From positions 62,001-126,000 of the forward strand of contig CAWELC010000003.1 in the NCBI GenBank assembly GCA_963809875.1: a DNA stretch of 64,000 bases, in the 5' to 3' direction. The notes under the pieces are model-generated. The model was not told where the DNA came from and made no database searches. It saw only the letters and a list, made by a program, of their open reading frames with translations. The translations under genes were made by a program, and so were the position numbers. The DNA is from JAFGAS01 sp963809875. GTDB taxonomy: Bacteria > Desulfobacterota > Zymogenia > Zymogenales > Zymogenaceae. Below, piece by piece: positions 47,616 through 55,085 of the stretch (within the stretch, counting starts at the first letter, position 1; every line of letters begins with the position of its first letter).

Positions 47616-49247
47616 ATGAAACGAACCGCTCTTGTTTTATCGCTCGTTGTCGTTGTGCTTTTCATTCCTCTTTCCTCGTCCGCAATCAAATGGGAAAACG
47701 GCAGGCTCACTACCGACTATTCCGTCGACATCTATTATGAAAACGTATATGGAAACGTGGACAGATCGGTGCTCGACGTGGATCGAAAGACGAAGGATAA
47801 CTGGCACTACACCGAGGGGATAAAGGTCCAACTCGAGCAAAAGATCACCGAAACGTCGAACCTCGAGTTCTTCTTCTACGGAAGGCACACGACCGACAGG
47901 CAGATACAGGACGAGCGAGCCAAGATCCTCCAGATGTATTTGCGGCTCTATGGAGACAATTTTGAGTTCGCGGTCGGCGACGTCGGAGAATACTATACCA
48001 AGTATACCTTTAACAATACCTTCATCGGGGCGCGGGGCTGGGTAAGGCCCCTGGAGTCCCTCAAGATCATGCTTCTCGGAGGCAGGAACCGTGAGGGAAG
48101 GGACGACAGCTATGAGCACACCTTCGGCGGAGCACGAGTCGAGTATTCGCCCCATCCAAACTACATATTCGGGACGACGTACATCCATACCGAGATAACC
48201 AAACTCTTTCCCGGAACGACGGTACCGGACTATAGCGGGGACGTCGTGTCCTTCGACACGCGGCTCAGATTGCTTGATCGGAAGCTGCTGATCTACGGAG
48301 AAAGTGCCTTCAGCTGGTATACGGAAGACAGGAGAGACCCCCTCTCCGACAAACCGCAGGGCTGGGCACTGAACCTGGAGATCGATTACCGCCCCATCCA
48401 GCCTCTCAAGCTGTCACTCGATTATGAATACGTCGAGCCGAACTTCGTTACGGTAATGGGAAGCGCCGCCAGGGACCGGGAAACGATCAAGGGAGAAGCC
48501 CGTTACTACCCGACCGACTCCCTGGATATATGGACGAAGTACCGATTTACCGGAGACAGGCTGTCGGAGAGCTCTCCGGTCTCCTATCGGACCGAGACCC
48601 ACTATTCGGAGGCGGGCGCTACCTATAAGCCCTTCTTTGTGGATCGAGAGAGCTATTTCAGAAACCTCAAGTTCGACCTCAGGCTCGACTATACCAGGAG
48701 AAGTTCGAGCGATAGTCCGATGAGCGTGGACGACGATCGTTTCAACGGCCGTCTCATTGTCTCGAACATATACGGGAAAATGCGCTACTCCCTCGAGTAT
48801 GGCTTCAGATACACGGATGATTTTGTCCCGAGCTCTTACGATACTATGGTCAATACGGTCGGAGCGAAATGGGGGTATTCATTTGCGGCGCTCGGGTTGG
48901 ACTGGGACCTTGACCTCTCCTACAAGGTTGACTTCAGAAATACCTACTCCGCCGGAGTCACTTCGTTTGACACGATTTCGGCCGTTACCAGCGGCATGAC
49001 CGTAAGGTATGGCCCCACAAATTCGATCCTGCGCCTTTCATACCTGGGCGTCTTTTCACAGCTGGGCGACGGGTTCGACACCGGCAAGAACGCCACAGAG
49101 ATAGCCTTCGAGCAGGTGCTCTACGATAACGGAGGTATTACATCAATCCTCGGGATCAGCTACAGGAATCTCGATTTTCAGTCGGAAAATCGCGATGATT
49201 CCTACGGCGAAAACATCTATATGCTCAGCCTCACGCTGCGCTTCTAG
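47616..49247 (+). CDS. Outer-membrane beta-barrel protein
   Basis: A 543-residue protein with a signal peptide (MKRTALVLSLVVVVLFIPLSSSA) and alternating aromatic beta strands throughout, ending ENIYMLSLTLRF with the terminal Phe needed for Bam-dependent insertion. Regular turns rich in Asp and Gly suggest 16-22 strands. Cargo and family are not recognisable. A FecR-domain protein follows on the same strand, so the two may belong to one surface or export module. Confidence 0.8.
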   Translation: MKRTALVLSLVVVVLFIPLSSSAIKWENGRLTTDYSVDIYYENVYGNVDRSVLDVDRKTKDNWHYTEGIKVQLEQKITETSNLEFFFYGRHTTDRQIQDERAKILQMYLRLYGDNFEFAVGDVGEYYTKYTFNNTFIGARGWVRPLESLKIMLLGGRNREGRDDSYEHTFGGARVEYSPHPNYIFGTTYIHTEITKLFPGTTVPDYSGDVVSFDTRLRLLDRKLLIYGESAFSWYTEDRRDPLSDKPQGWALNLEIDYRPIQPLKLSLDYEYVEPNFVTVMGSAARDRETIKGEARYYPTDSLDIWTKYRFTGDRLSESSPVSYRTETHYSEAGATYKPFFVDRESYFRNLKFDLRLDYTRRSSSDSPMSVDDDRFNGRLIVSNIYGKMRYSLEYGFRYTDDFVPSSYDTMVNTVGAKWGYSFAALGLDWDLDLSYKVDFRNTYSAGVTSFDTISAVTSGMTVRYGPTNSILRLSYLGVFSQLGDGFDTGKNATEIAFEQVLYDNGGITSILGISYRNLDFQSENRDDSYGENIYMLSLTLRF

Positions 49248-49546
49248 ATCCCACACTCGGTATCCCAGCCATGAAAACGAAACGAATTACCTCCGCCTTT
49301 ATCGTTTTTCTCTTTGCGGTCTTCGATGCCCGAAAAACATTGACTTGCAGACCCATATCCTATATGAGTAAACGGATAGCCGGGCGAGCTATACGCTCTT
49401 ACCTCATCGATCTATCCTGACTGAATATGTAGGGTCATCATGAAGAAAAGGGTGCAGGTCGACGCTATTGACGAGGCGGCGGCCGATCCGGAAGTAACGG
49501 CCGACATCCTGGGGACAACCGGAGTCGGCTCGACAGGAGAGTTGAG
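49248..49546 (+). other. Gap with remnant-like short frames before the FecR gene
   Basis: Two short frames occur. One (49271-49420) begins like a signal peptide (MKTKRITSAFIVFLFAV) and then loses any secretory character. The other (49440-49550, 36 codons) overlaps the FecR start codon. Neither resembles a known family. They may be degraded ends of a lost gene, or the second may be a translational lead-in for the FecR gene. Confidence 0.3.
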
Positions 49547-51283
49547 ATGACACAATGGCTCAAGCTACTCAGGGGATCAGGTCTCGTCGGCCTTCTCCTG
49601 ATCGTCACGAGCTTTGCATCGGCCGGAGGGCAGAATCCTTCGGGTGCGGTGGTGACCTCGTCTGAGGGGTACGTCGACGTGAAATTCAGCGGCAAAGAGC
49701 AATTCGTCCCCCTCGTCGAGGGAACGGGGCTCAACTCCGGCGACGTCATTCAGACAGACAGCGAGGCGAGGGTTGTGCTGATGCTTCCCGATAAGAGCAC
49801 GCTTGTAATCGGTGAGGACAGCCGTGTGGTCATCAAAGAGCTCGGGGTCGTTGAGGTGACAAAGGTCTCAACCAGCGTCTTTGAGCTTCTCAAGGGAAAG
49901 GTCAGGGCGATCGTCACGCCGTTTGTCACGAACGAATCTTCCTTTATAATCAGGACCAATAACGTGACCGTCGGGGTGCGCGGCACGGACTTCGGCGCAA
50001 CGTACGACCCGGATACAGATGAGACGTATATCCTGGGCCTGGAATCATGCGTCTCACTGACTCTCAATCATATCTCGGGAAGCGGCTCTATTTCAGTGTG
50101 TGCCGGAAACGAGATAAGGATCGTCGGGGCGCTAACACCGGGCAACCCCCTCGAGGCGTCTGATAAGACAATCGATGGCTTTCTCAAGGAGATGATCCCG
50201 ACTGAGGGCGCCGGTACCGGCGAGCGGATGAATCCACCTTATATAAAGGACGTCTTCATCAATCGGGTAGTCAACCTGGAGGACGTGGAGGGCACGTTGA
50301 CGCTTACCCGTGACGACCTTTCAATAGACAGAAAAGTGGTTGTCAGCGGGGGAGCTACTGACGATACCTATAAGGTGACCGAGGTGGAGGTGAGCCTCGA
50401 TCGGGGAACGAGCTGGAATAAAGCGAGTGGAACTTCCAGTTGGACATACGAGTTCTTGCCTCAGGAAAATACGGAATATGAGCTGATGGTAAGAGCGACC
50501 AATGAAAGGGGCGCCGTGTCCGATCCCTGGGAGCTCGGGAGCTGGATTATCGTCTTCGAAAATACGGACTATGAATCAATCTCCCGCTCGATGATCGATA
50601 AGCTTTTTTCGGCTATAAAAACGGGCGACTCTTCCGCCGATGATCTGATCTCCGACTTCTACGATGGAGCGATCGACAACATCTACTCGAAATCAGAAGT
50701 CGTGGACAAGATCACCAATACATTTTCCGAACACCCAAACTTTACGGTCAGCTACACCATAAACCAGATAAGCTCCGCCGGCGACACTATCATCGCCACG
50801 ATCCGATGGTCTGAAACGGAGGCGGGGAAAAAGAAGGAAGGGACAACGAAGTTTTGGCTGGCTAAATACGATGGTTTCCGCTTCGTTCACTCGGAGGGTG
50901 AATGGTTCCTGGGAAGCGCGCGTCCTCCCGAGCTGACGCTCGAGGTTGTATCGAACACCTATGGGCCCCCGTGCGGGAATTCGTTGAGGATAATCCTCGT
51001 CGCGCCGGATGTTCCGTCGAACGTAAACACCATTACAGTCTATCCCATTACGACGTGTGAAAGCACCCACTTTGCGATTCTGACACGCGCGTTTTACGAG
51101 GGTCTGACCGGAGCATCTGACGGTTTTGGGGGAGATTTTCACTATGAAGTGACCACCGCGTGCACTGCCTCGGGGTTCTGCTCCGCTCCGCTCCCGTTTC
51201 TCTATAGCTCAATCAATCCGCTCGTAACGGTCAACTTTAAAGAGTACGGGTATGATCTCTCGGCCGGCACCATGCTGCCGTAA
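49547..51283 (+). CDS. Secreted FecR-domain protein
   Basis: A 578-residue protein with a signal peptide ending near SFASA. The FecR domain spans about 30-150: EGYVDVKFSGKEQFVPLVEGTGLNSGDVIQTDSEARVVLMLPDKSTLVIGEDSRV and RTNNVTVGVRGTDF. A central Ig-like/fibronectin-like region follows (VEVSLDRGTSWNKASG), then a NTF2-like or cystatin-like region and a Cys-containing C-terminus. Free-standing periplasmic FecR proteins are common in deltaproteobacteria and are not necessarily linked to iron sensing. The neighbouring barrel suggests an envelope assembly. Confidence 0.78.
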   Translation: MTQWLKLLRGSGLVGLLLIVTSFASAGGQNPSGAVVTSSEGYVDVKFSGKEQFVPLVEGTGLNSGDVIQTDSEARVVLMLPDKSTLVIGEDSRVVIKELGVVEVTKVSTSVFELLKGKVRAIVTPFVTNESSFIIRTNNVTVGVRGTDFGATYDPDTDETYILGLESCVSLTLNHISGSGSISVCAGNEIRIVGALTPGNPLEASDKTIDGFLKEMIPTEGAGTGERMNPPYIKDVFINRVVNLEDVEGTLTLTRDDLSIDRKVVVSGGATDDTYKVTEVEVSLDRGTSWNKASGTSSWTYEFLPQENTEYELMVRATNERGAVSDPWELGSWIIVFENTDYESISRSMIDKLFSAIKTGDSSADDLISDFYDGAIDNIYSKSEVVDKITNTFSEHPNFTVSYTINQISSAGDTIIATIRWSETEAGKKKEGTTKFWLAKYDGFRFVHSEGEWFLGSARPPELTLEVVSNTYGPPCGNSLRIILVAPDVPSNVNTITVYPITTCESTHFAILTRAFYEGLTGASDGFGGDFHYEVTTACTASGFCSAPLPFLYSSINPLVTVNFKEYGYDLSAGTMLP

Positions 51284-51317
51284 TCGGAACTCTCTGGAAA
51301 TATAATTGACGGAAGCA

Positions 51318-51758
51318 ATGAACGAAACGCGACGACATACGGCTAAAGATCTTTCGGTATCGGGTGTAACGGCGTTTTTGCTTACTGCGGCGTGTATCCT
51401 GATCCTTTCTCTTCCTGCTCTCGGACAGGATGCGAGCACCGGCATCGAACTCAGAATAGTTGGAGTCTTCGACCTCCATCCACCGTTGCCAGAAGAGGGC
51501 GATGACGTCCAGATCGGTGTGCTGGTGGAGAATTACGGCACGAAAGACGCGCGGGATGTCGCCGTCTATTTCTATGAAGACGATGTTTGGTTCGACAAGG
51601 AAGTAGTGGACGTGAGGTCGGGAGATACCGTCTATATCCAGACATACTGGACGGCCGCATATGGGGATAGGTATCTTTCCGCGGTTATCGATCCTGCAGG
51701 GGATCTGGATGAAGATGCGGGTGATAACAGGGTCGGTGCCTGGGTGACCGTAAGGTGA
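51318..51758 (+). CDS. Secreted CARDB-like (Ig-fold) protein
   Basis: A 146-residue protein starting MNETRRHTAKD, with a long N-terminal membrane/signal segment (about residues 14-36). One CARDB-type beta-sandwich follows: VQIGVLVENYGTKDARDVAVYFYEDD, then a block ending DEDAGDNRVGAWVTV. Such domains are extracellular adhesion or spacer modules. It follows the FecR gene by 34 bases. Confidence 0.7.
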   Translation: MNETRRHTAKDLSVSGVTAFLLTAACILILSLPALGQDASTGIELRIVGVFDLHPPLPEEGDDVQIGVLVENYGTKDARDVAVYFYEDDVWFDKEVVDVRSGDTVYIQTYWTAAYGDRYLSAVIDPAGDLDEDAGDNRVGAWVTVR

Positions 51759-51841
51759 GTGCGGCCGTAATAAAAAGCCCCAAACGACTCTTTTTTCTTG
51801 CAATGGGGCGGATGCGGTGATATATATATAACTCGTTATAG

Positions 51842-51878
51842 ACCGCATTGATATAAATGCGGTTTTGGGTTTTTTGGG
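51842..51878 (+). terminator. Terminator between the CARDB-like and OmpH genes
   Basis: ACCGCATT / AATGCGGT pair around a 6-base AT loop and a T-rich stretch (TTTTGGGTTTTTT) follows. It should end the barrel/FecR/CARDB transcript. Confidence 0.65.
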
Positions 51879-51919
51879 ATAAAAAGTCTTGGGAATGAAT
51901 AAAAAGGAAGGAGAATTTA

Positions 51920-52432
51920 ATGAAGAGATTGAGTTTTGTTGTGGCGATAATCTTTGTTCTCTCTCTCTCGCTTTCAGTTTATGCCGCTGATTCCAAGGTC
52001 GGCGTCCTCGATCTCATGAAAGTCATCGACCTCTCGGCACAGGGCAAGAAGGCAAAAGACGAGATGAATGCGAAGATCAAGGCCGCAGAGACCCAGGTGA
52101 AGAAGAAACAGGACGAGATACTCAAGATGAAGGCGGACATAGAGAAGCAGGCGCCCATGCTTTCAGCCAGCGCCTTAGCGGACAAGAAAAGGGCCTATGA
52201 AGATAAGGTCTTGGACTTTCAGAGAATGGTTCAGGATTATGAGTATGAGCTGCAGCAAAAAGATTTCGAGCTTGCCCAGGTCATTCTAACCCAGACGAAA
52301 GATATCATCGACAAGATCGGCAAGGAAGACGGCTATACCATCATCCTCGAAAGAACCAATTCCGCGGTCCTCTATTTCCCGGCCAGTGCCGATATAACCG
52401 ATAAGGTTATCAAGGCGCTCAACAGCAAATAG
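51920..52432 (+). CDS. Skp/OmpH-family periplasmic chaperone
   Basis: A 170-residue protein with a signal peptide (MKRLSFVVAIIFVLSLSLSVYA) followed by KVGVLDLMKVIDLSAQGKKAKDEM, the conserved OmpH opening. A long charged coiled coil (about 45-120) forms the tentacle and the C-terminal beta part returns to the body (YTIILERTNSAVLYF). Skp escorts unfolded outer-membrane proteins, consistent with the barrel encoded nearby. The ribosome site is AAGGAGAATTT. Confidence 0.92.
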   Translation: MKRLSFVVAIIFVLSLSLSVYAADSKVGVLDLMKVIDLSAQGKKAKDEMNAKIKAAETQVKKKQDEILKMKADIEKQAPMLSASALADKKRAYEDKVLDFQRMVQDYEYELQQKDFELAQVILTQTKDIIDKIGKEDGYTIILERTNSAVLYFPASADITDKVIKALNSK

Positions 52433-52453
52433 CACAAGTAGCCAAATAAATCT

Positions 52454-52491
52454 AACAACAAAAAACCCGCCTCGGCGGGTTTTTTGTTGTT
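52454..52491. terminator. Bidirectional terminator between ompH and the pilin gene
   Basis: AACAACAAAAAACCCGCC-TC-GGCGGGTTTTTTGTTGTT is a fully symmetrical hairpin with A and T runs on both flanks. It serves ompH on the plus strand and the pilin gene on the minus strand. Confidence 0.9.
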
Positions 52492-52555
52492 ATTCTTACG
52501 AAATATCCTCGTCTGCTGCGATCAACGAGAAAGGGGAGCCTTTCTTCCTGCACTC

Positions 52556-52984
52556 TTATTCGCAGGAAAAAGGATAGGGACTTGCAAAATCGTAAAGATC
52601 GTTGAAGACATTCCAAGGTTCACGGCTGCAATCGGTTACCACCCAGATATCATCACGTCCGTCGTGATCGAGATCCGCAGAGCAACTGGCCGTGAAATGG
52701 TAGCTGTCTCCCGATATATTGAGATACCAGTTCTTGTAGTATTTCGGCTCCGAGGCGGGTCGAAAACTAATCAGCTCAAAGTCACCCGCATAGACCGAAT
52801 TCTCGGCAAAATAGGTGAGCTCGCTCGCGTACACTCCGGCCAGCAGTATGCGCGCCTCCGATTGCCTGGACTTGTTCTGGAATCTCATGAAATTGGGGAC
52901 GGCGATCGCGGCGAGAATGGCTATGATAGCCACAACGATCAGTAGCTCTATTAAGGTAAAACCGGGGCTTTTGCGGCGTGCCAT
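52556..52984 (-). CDS. Type IV pilin-like protein
   Basis: A 142-residue prepilin. The leader MARRKSPG is cut before Phe+1 in GFTLIELLIVVAIIAILAA, with the conserved Glu at +5. The globular part has two cysteines near the end (TDCSREP; PFSCE), possibly a D-loop disulfide, and a DLDHDGRDD calcium-type loop. The start at 52984 is preferred over 53008 because the sigma-54 promoter places the transcript start near 53012, which would leave no leader for the upstream ATG. It is a single gene without pil neighbours. Confidence 0.88.
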   Translation of the reverse strand: MARRKSPGFTLIELLIVVAIIAILAAIAVPNFMRFQNKSRQSEARILLAGVYASELTYFAENSVYAGDFELISFRPASEPKYYKNWYLNISGDSYHFTASCSADLDHDGRDDIWVVTDCSREPWNVFNDLYDFASPYPFSCE

Positions 52985-53021
52985 TATGGTATGTCTACGT
53001 CTTTTCATGCTCTACTAATGA

Positions 53022-53037
53022 AGCAAATATCGTGCCA
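53022..53037 (-). promoter_or_regulatory. Sigma-54 (RpoN) promoter of the pilin gene
   Basis: On the minus strand TGGCACG-ATAT-TTGCT matches the consensus TGGCACG-N4-TTGCW at every position. Transcription would start near 53012. Pilin genes of deltaproteobacteria such as Geobacter are known to be driven by RpoN with the activator PilR. Confidence 0.8.
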
Positions 53038-53243
53038 GACGACGTCCGAGCATACCTCCGGACGGCCGTTCAACCCGTTGTGATTACTATCTTTATTAAA
53101 CGCTCTGGAGCGAGGCAGGGGCAGAAGGACGCTTCAATTGGGTGCTAATGACAAAAATGTAAATGTGTTTGCGGTATTGCAACTATCCGGTAACCGGACA
53201 ATTGGGAATACGCACAGGGCGGATGAGAATAGCGAAAAAAGAC

Positions 53244-53272
53244 TTGACAGAGTATTTAGTTTCGTATAGTAT
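53244..53272 (+). promoter_or_regulatory. Promoter of the trp leader transcript
   Basis: TTGACA (53244-53249), 17-base spacer, TAGTAT (53267-53272); predicted start near 53279. It lies about 300 bases before trpB2 and drives the leader peptide and attenuator. Confidence 0.8.
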
Positions 53273-53310
53273 GCAGGAAAGTGGAAGATTACAGGGATTC
53301 TATTTAACGT

Positions 53311-53394
53311 ATGAAAATTGCAGTACCGATAGTCGAAAGAATGAATTGGGTGTGGCGCAAGCACATAGGTGATTTGGTGCGCCCGCTGAACTAG
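53311..53394 (+). CDS. trp leader peptide with Trp-Val-Trp
   Basis: A 27-codon frame starting at ATG 53311 and ending TAG 53392. It includes MNWVWRKH, with Trp codons at 53347-53349 and 53353-53355. Tryptophan is rare, so two in three codons just ahead of a terminator and a trpB gene is the mark of an attenuation leader peptide, as in E. coli trpL. The ribosome site is weak (AGGGA about 14 bases upstream). A stalled ribosome here would cover 53354-53359 and change downstream RNA pairing. Confidence 0.75.
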   Translation: MKIAVPIVERMNWVWRKHIGDLVRPLN

Positions 53395-53439
53395 AAGACA
53401 AGCCGTGGGTGGCCAAAGTCGCCCACGGCTTTTTATTTT
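53353..53439 (+). promoter_or_regulatory. trp transcription attenuator (alternative hairpins and terminator)
   Basis: Four segments can be read. Segment 1 GGCGCA (53354-53359) pairs with segment 2 TGCGCC (53378-53383). Segment 2, as CGCCCGC (53380-53386), can instead pair with segment 3 GTGGGTG (53405-53411), including two G-U pairs. Segment 3, as AGCCGTGGG (53401-53409), pairs with segment 4 CCCACGGCT (53422-53430), followed by TTTTATTT, as an intrinsic terminator. Stalling at the Trp codons would free segment 2 to form the antiterminator. Confidence 0.7.
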
Positions 53440-53467
53440 AAAGGCCGTGATATATCACGGCCTTTTT
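53440..53467 (+). terminator. Second hairpin terminator before trpB2
   Basis: AAAGGCCGTGA-TATA-TCACGGCCTTT is a perfect 11-bp stem followed by TT, directly after the attenuator terminator. Tandem terminators in front of trpB2 would tighten shut-off, or this one may be conditional in a way not evident here. Confidence 0.7.
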
Positions 53468-53576
53468 GCGTTCAGAGAAAGGGGGTGATCGCCGCATGAG
53501 GCGACTGTGGATATGAAAGTGAACGAGATATAGTTGTTATGATAGATAAAGCGCAACCAATATTGTGGAGATAAAA

Positions 53577-54941
53577 ATGACCGAGAAGAAAATTACGCTG
53601 TCCAAAGCGGAAATGCCGACCAAATGGTATAACATCGTACCGGACTTTCCGGTACCGATGAAACCGGTGCTCAGCCCCAGGACGCTTCAGCCCGCGACGG
53701 CCGATGATTTTTCGCCGATCTTCCCGATGTCCATCATCGAGCAGGAGATGTCCGACCAGGGGTACATCCCCATTCCGGACGAGGTTTTGGAGGCATATGC
53801 CATCTATCGTCCGACTCCGCTCGTTCGGGCGACCCGCCTGGAGAAATATCTCGATACGCCCGCTCATATCTATTTCAAGAACGAGAGCGTCTCGCCAGCG
53901 GGGTCTCATAAGCCGAACACGGCCATCCCCCAGGCGTTCTATAACAAGCAGGCGGGCATGAAGCGTATGTCAACGGAGACGGGGGCCGGGCAGTGGGGAA
54001 GCGCATTGGCGTTTGCGGGTTCGCTCTTTGGAATAGACGTGACTGTCTATATGGTACGGATATCCTTTGAGCAAAAACCGTATCGAAAATCAATGATCCA
54101 GACGTGGGGGGGGACCATCTTCCCCAGCCCGAGCGACCAGACAGAGGTGGGAAGGGCTATACTGAAAGAGAATCCACACACAAACGGAACGCTCGGCATG
54201 GCCATATCGGAGGCGGTCTTCGACGCGGCAACCCATGACGATACAAACTACTCGATCGGCAGCGTGCTCAATCACGTCTGCATGCACCAGACCATTGTGG
54301 GCCAGGAGGCGATGCTCCAGATGAAGAAGGCCGGTGAATATCCCGACGTGTTGATCGGATGCGTCGGTGGGGGGAGCAACTTCGCCGGTATTTCCTATCC
54401 GTTCCTCAGGGACAAGATCAAAGGCAACAAGGATATGAAGGTTATCGCGGTGGAGCCTTTCTCCTGTCCCACTCTCACAAAGGGTGTGTACGCCTATGAC
54501 TTCGGCGACACCGCGATGGTGGCCCCGGTCGCCCATATGCACACGCTGGGTCATACGTTCGAGCCGCCGGGAATCCACGCGGGCGGACTGCGGTATCACG
54601 GCATGGCGCCCACGCTGTGCCTCCTCTATGATCAGAAAATCATAGACGCCGTCGCAGTGCATCAGAACGCGTGTTTTGAAGCGGCCGTGACGTTTGCCCG
54701 CACCGAGGGGATCATTCCCGCCCCGGAGTCGTCCCACGCTATCAGGGTGGCGATCGATGAGGCGCTCAAGGCAAAGAAGGAAAAGAAGAAATCGGTAATC
54801 CTCTTTAACCTTTCGGGCCATGGACACTTCGACATGGTCGCCTACGACAAGTATTTCGCAGGACAGCTGGAGGACTACGAATACCCCTCAGAAAAGATAA
54901 AAGAGGCGCTGACGCATCTTCCTAAAGTCGGCGCGGTGTAA
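53577..54941 (+). CDS. trpB2: Tryptophan synthase beta chain, TrpB2 type
   Basis: A 454-residue PLP enzyme. The extended N-terminus before YRPTPLVRATRLEKYL, the PLP lysine K112 in SVSPAGSHKPNTA and the GCVGGGSNFAG phosphate loop identify the TrpB2 subgroup (about 50 residues longer than TrpB1). TrpB2 makes tryptophan from indole and serine and often works without TrpA. No trpA is adjacent. The ATG at 53577 follows GGAG by 7 bases. The Trp-rich leader upstream predicts control by charged tRNA-Trp. Confidence 0.93.
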   Translation: MTEKKITLSKAEMPTKWYNIVPDFPVPMKPVLSPRTLQPATADDFSPIFPMSIIEQEMSDQGYIPIPDEVLEAYAIYRPTPLVRATRLEKYLDTPAHIYFKNESVSPAGSHKPNTAIPQAFYNKQAGMKRMSTETGAGQWGSALAFAGSLFGIDVTVYMVRISFEQKPYRKSMIQTWGGTIFPSPSDQTEVGRAILKENPHTNGTLGMAISEAVFDAATHDDTNYSIGSVLNHVCMHQTIVGQEAMLQMKKAGEYPDVLIGCVGGGSNFAGISYPFLRDKIKGNKDMKVIAVEPFSCPTLTKGVYAYDFGDTAMVAPVAHMHTLGHTFEPPGIHAGGLRYHGMAPTLCLLYDQKIIDAVAVHQNACFEAAVTFARTEGIIPAPESSHAIRVAIDEALKAKKEKKKSVILFNLSGHGHFDMVAYDKYFAGQLEDYEYPSEKIKEALTHLPKVGAV

Positions 54942-54962
54942 CTCCCCCGCCTGCCTAAAGAG

Positions 54963-54991
54963 AGAGACCGCAGGGGACCCCTGCGGTCTCT
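54963..54991 (+). terminator. Hairpin after trpB2
   Basis: AGAGACCGCAGGGG-A-CCCCTGCGGTCTCT is a perfect palindrome, strong enough to end transcription, but no T run follows on the plus strand, so it may be only a 3'-end stabiliser. Confidence 0.5.
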
Positions 54992-55050
54992 CCGCATTTA
55001 ATTATCAGAGGTGCGGTTTTTTGTTGCTTCCATTTCATAACCCCGTGTGC

Positions 55051-55056
55051 TATAAT
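55051..55056 (+). promoter_or_regulatory. Extended -10 promoter before the HD-GYP gene
   Basis: TGCTATAAT, an extended -10 with a perfect TATAAT (55051-55056), lies 35 bases before the TTG start of the HD-GYP gene. The -35 region (TTCCAT) is poor. Confidence 0.55.
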
Positions 55057-55085
55057 CGAGTAAATTTTTATTACTGGGTGGAAGA

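Noticed and set aside
49271..49420. Secreted small protein at 49271
   Set aside because: The first 17 residues look like a signal peptide but the rest is basic, without a cleavage site or domain; treated as a remnant at most.
53279..53438. 6S RNA or a GEMM-type riboswitch upstream of trpB2
   Set aside because: The ends do not pair into the long 6S rod and the conserved riboswitch bases are absent. The Trp-containing leader frame explains the region better.
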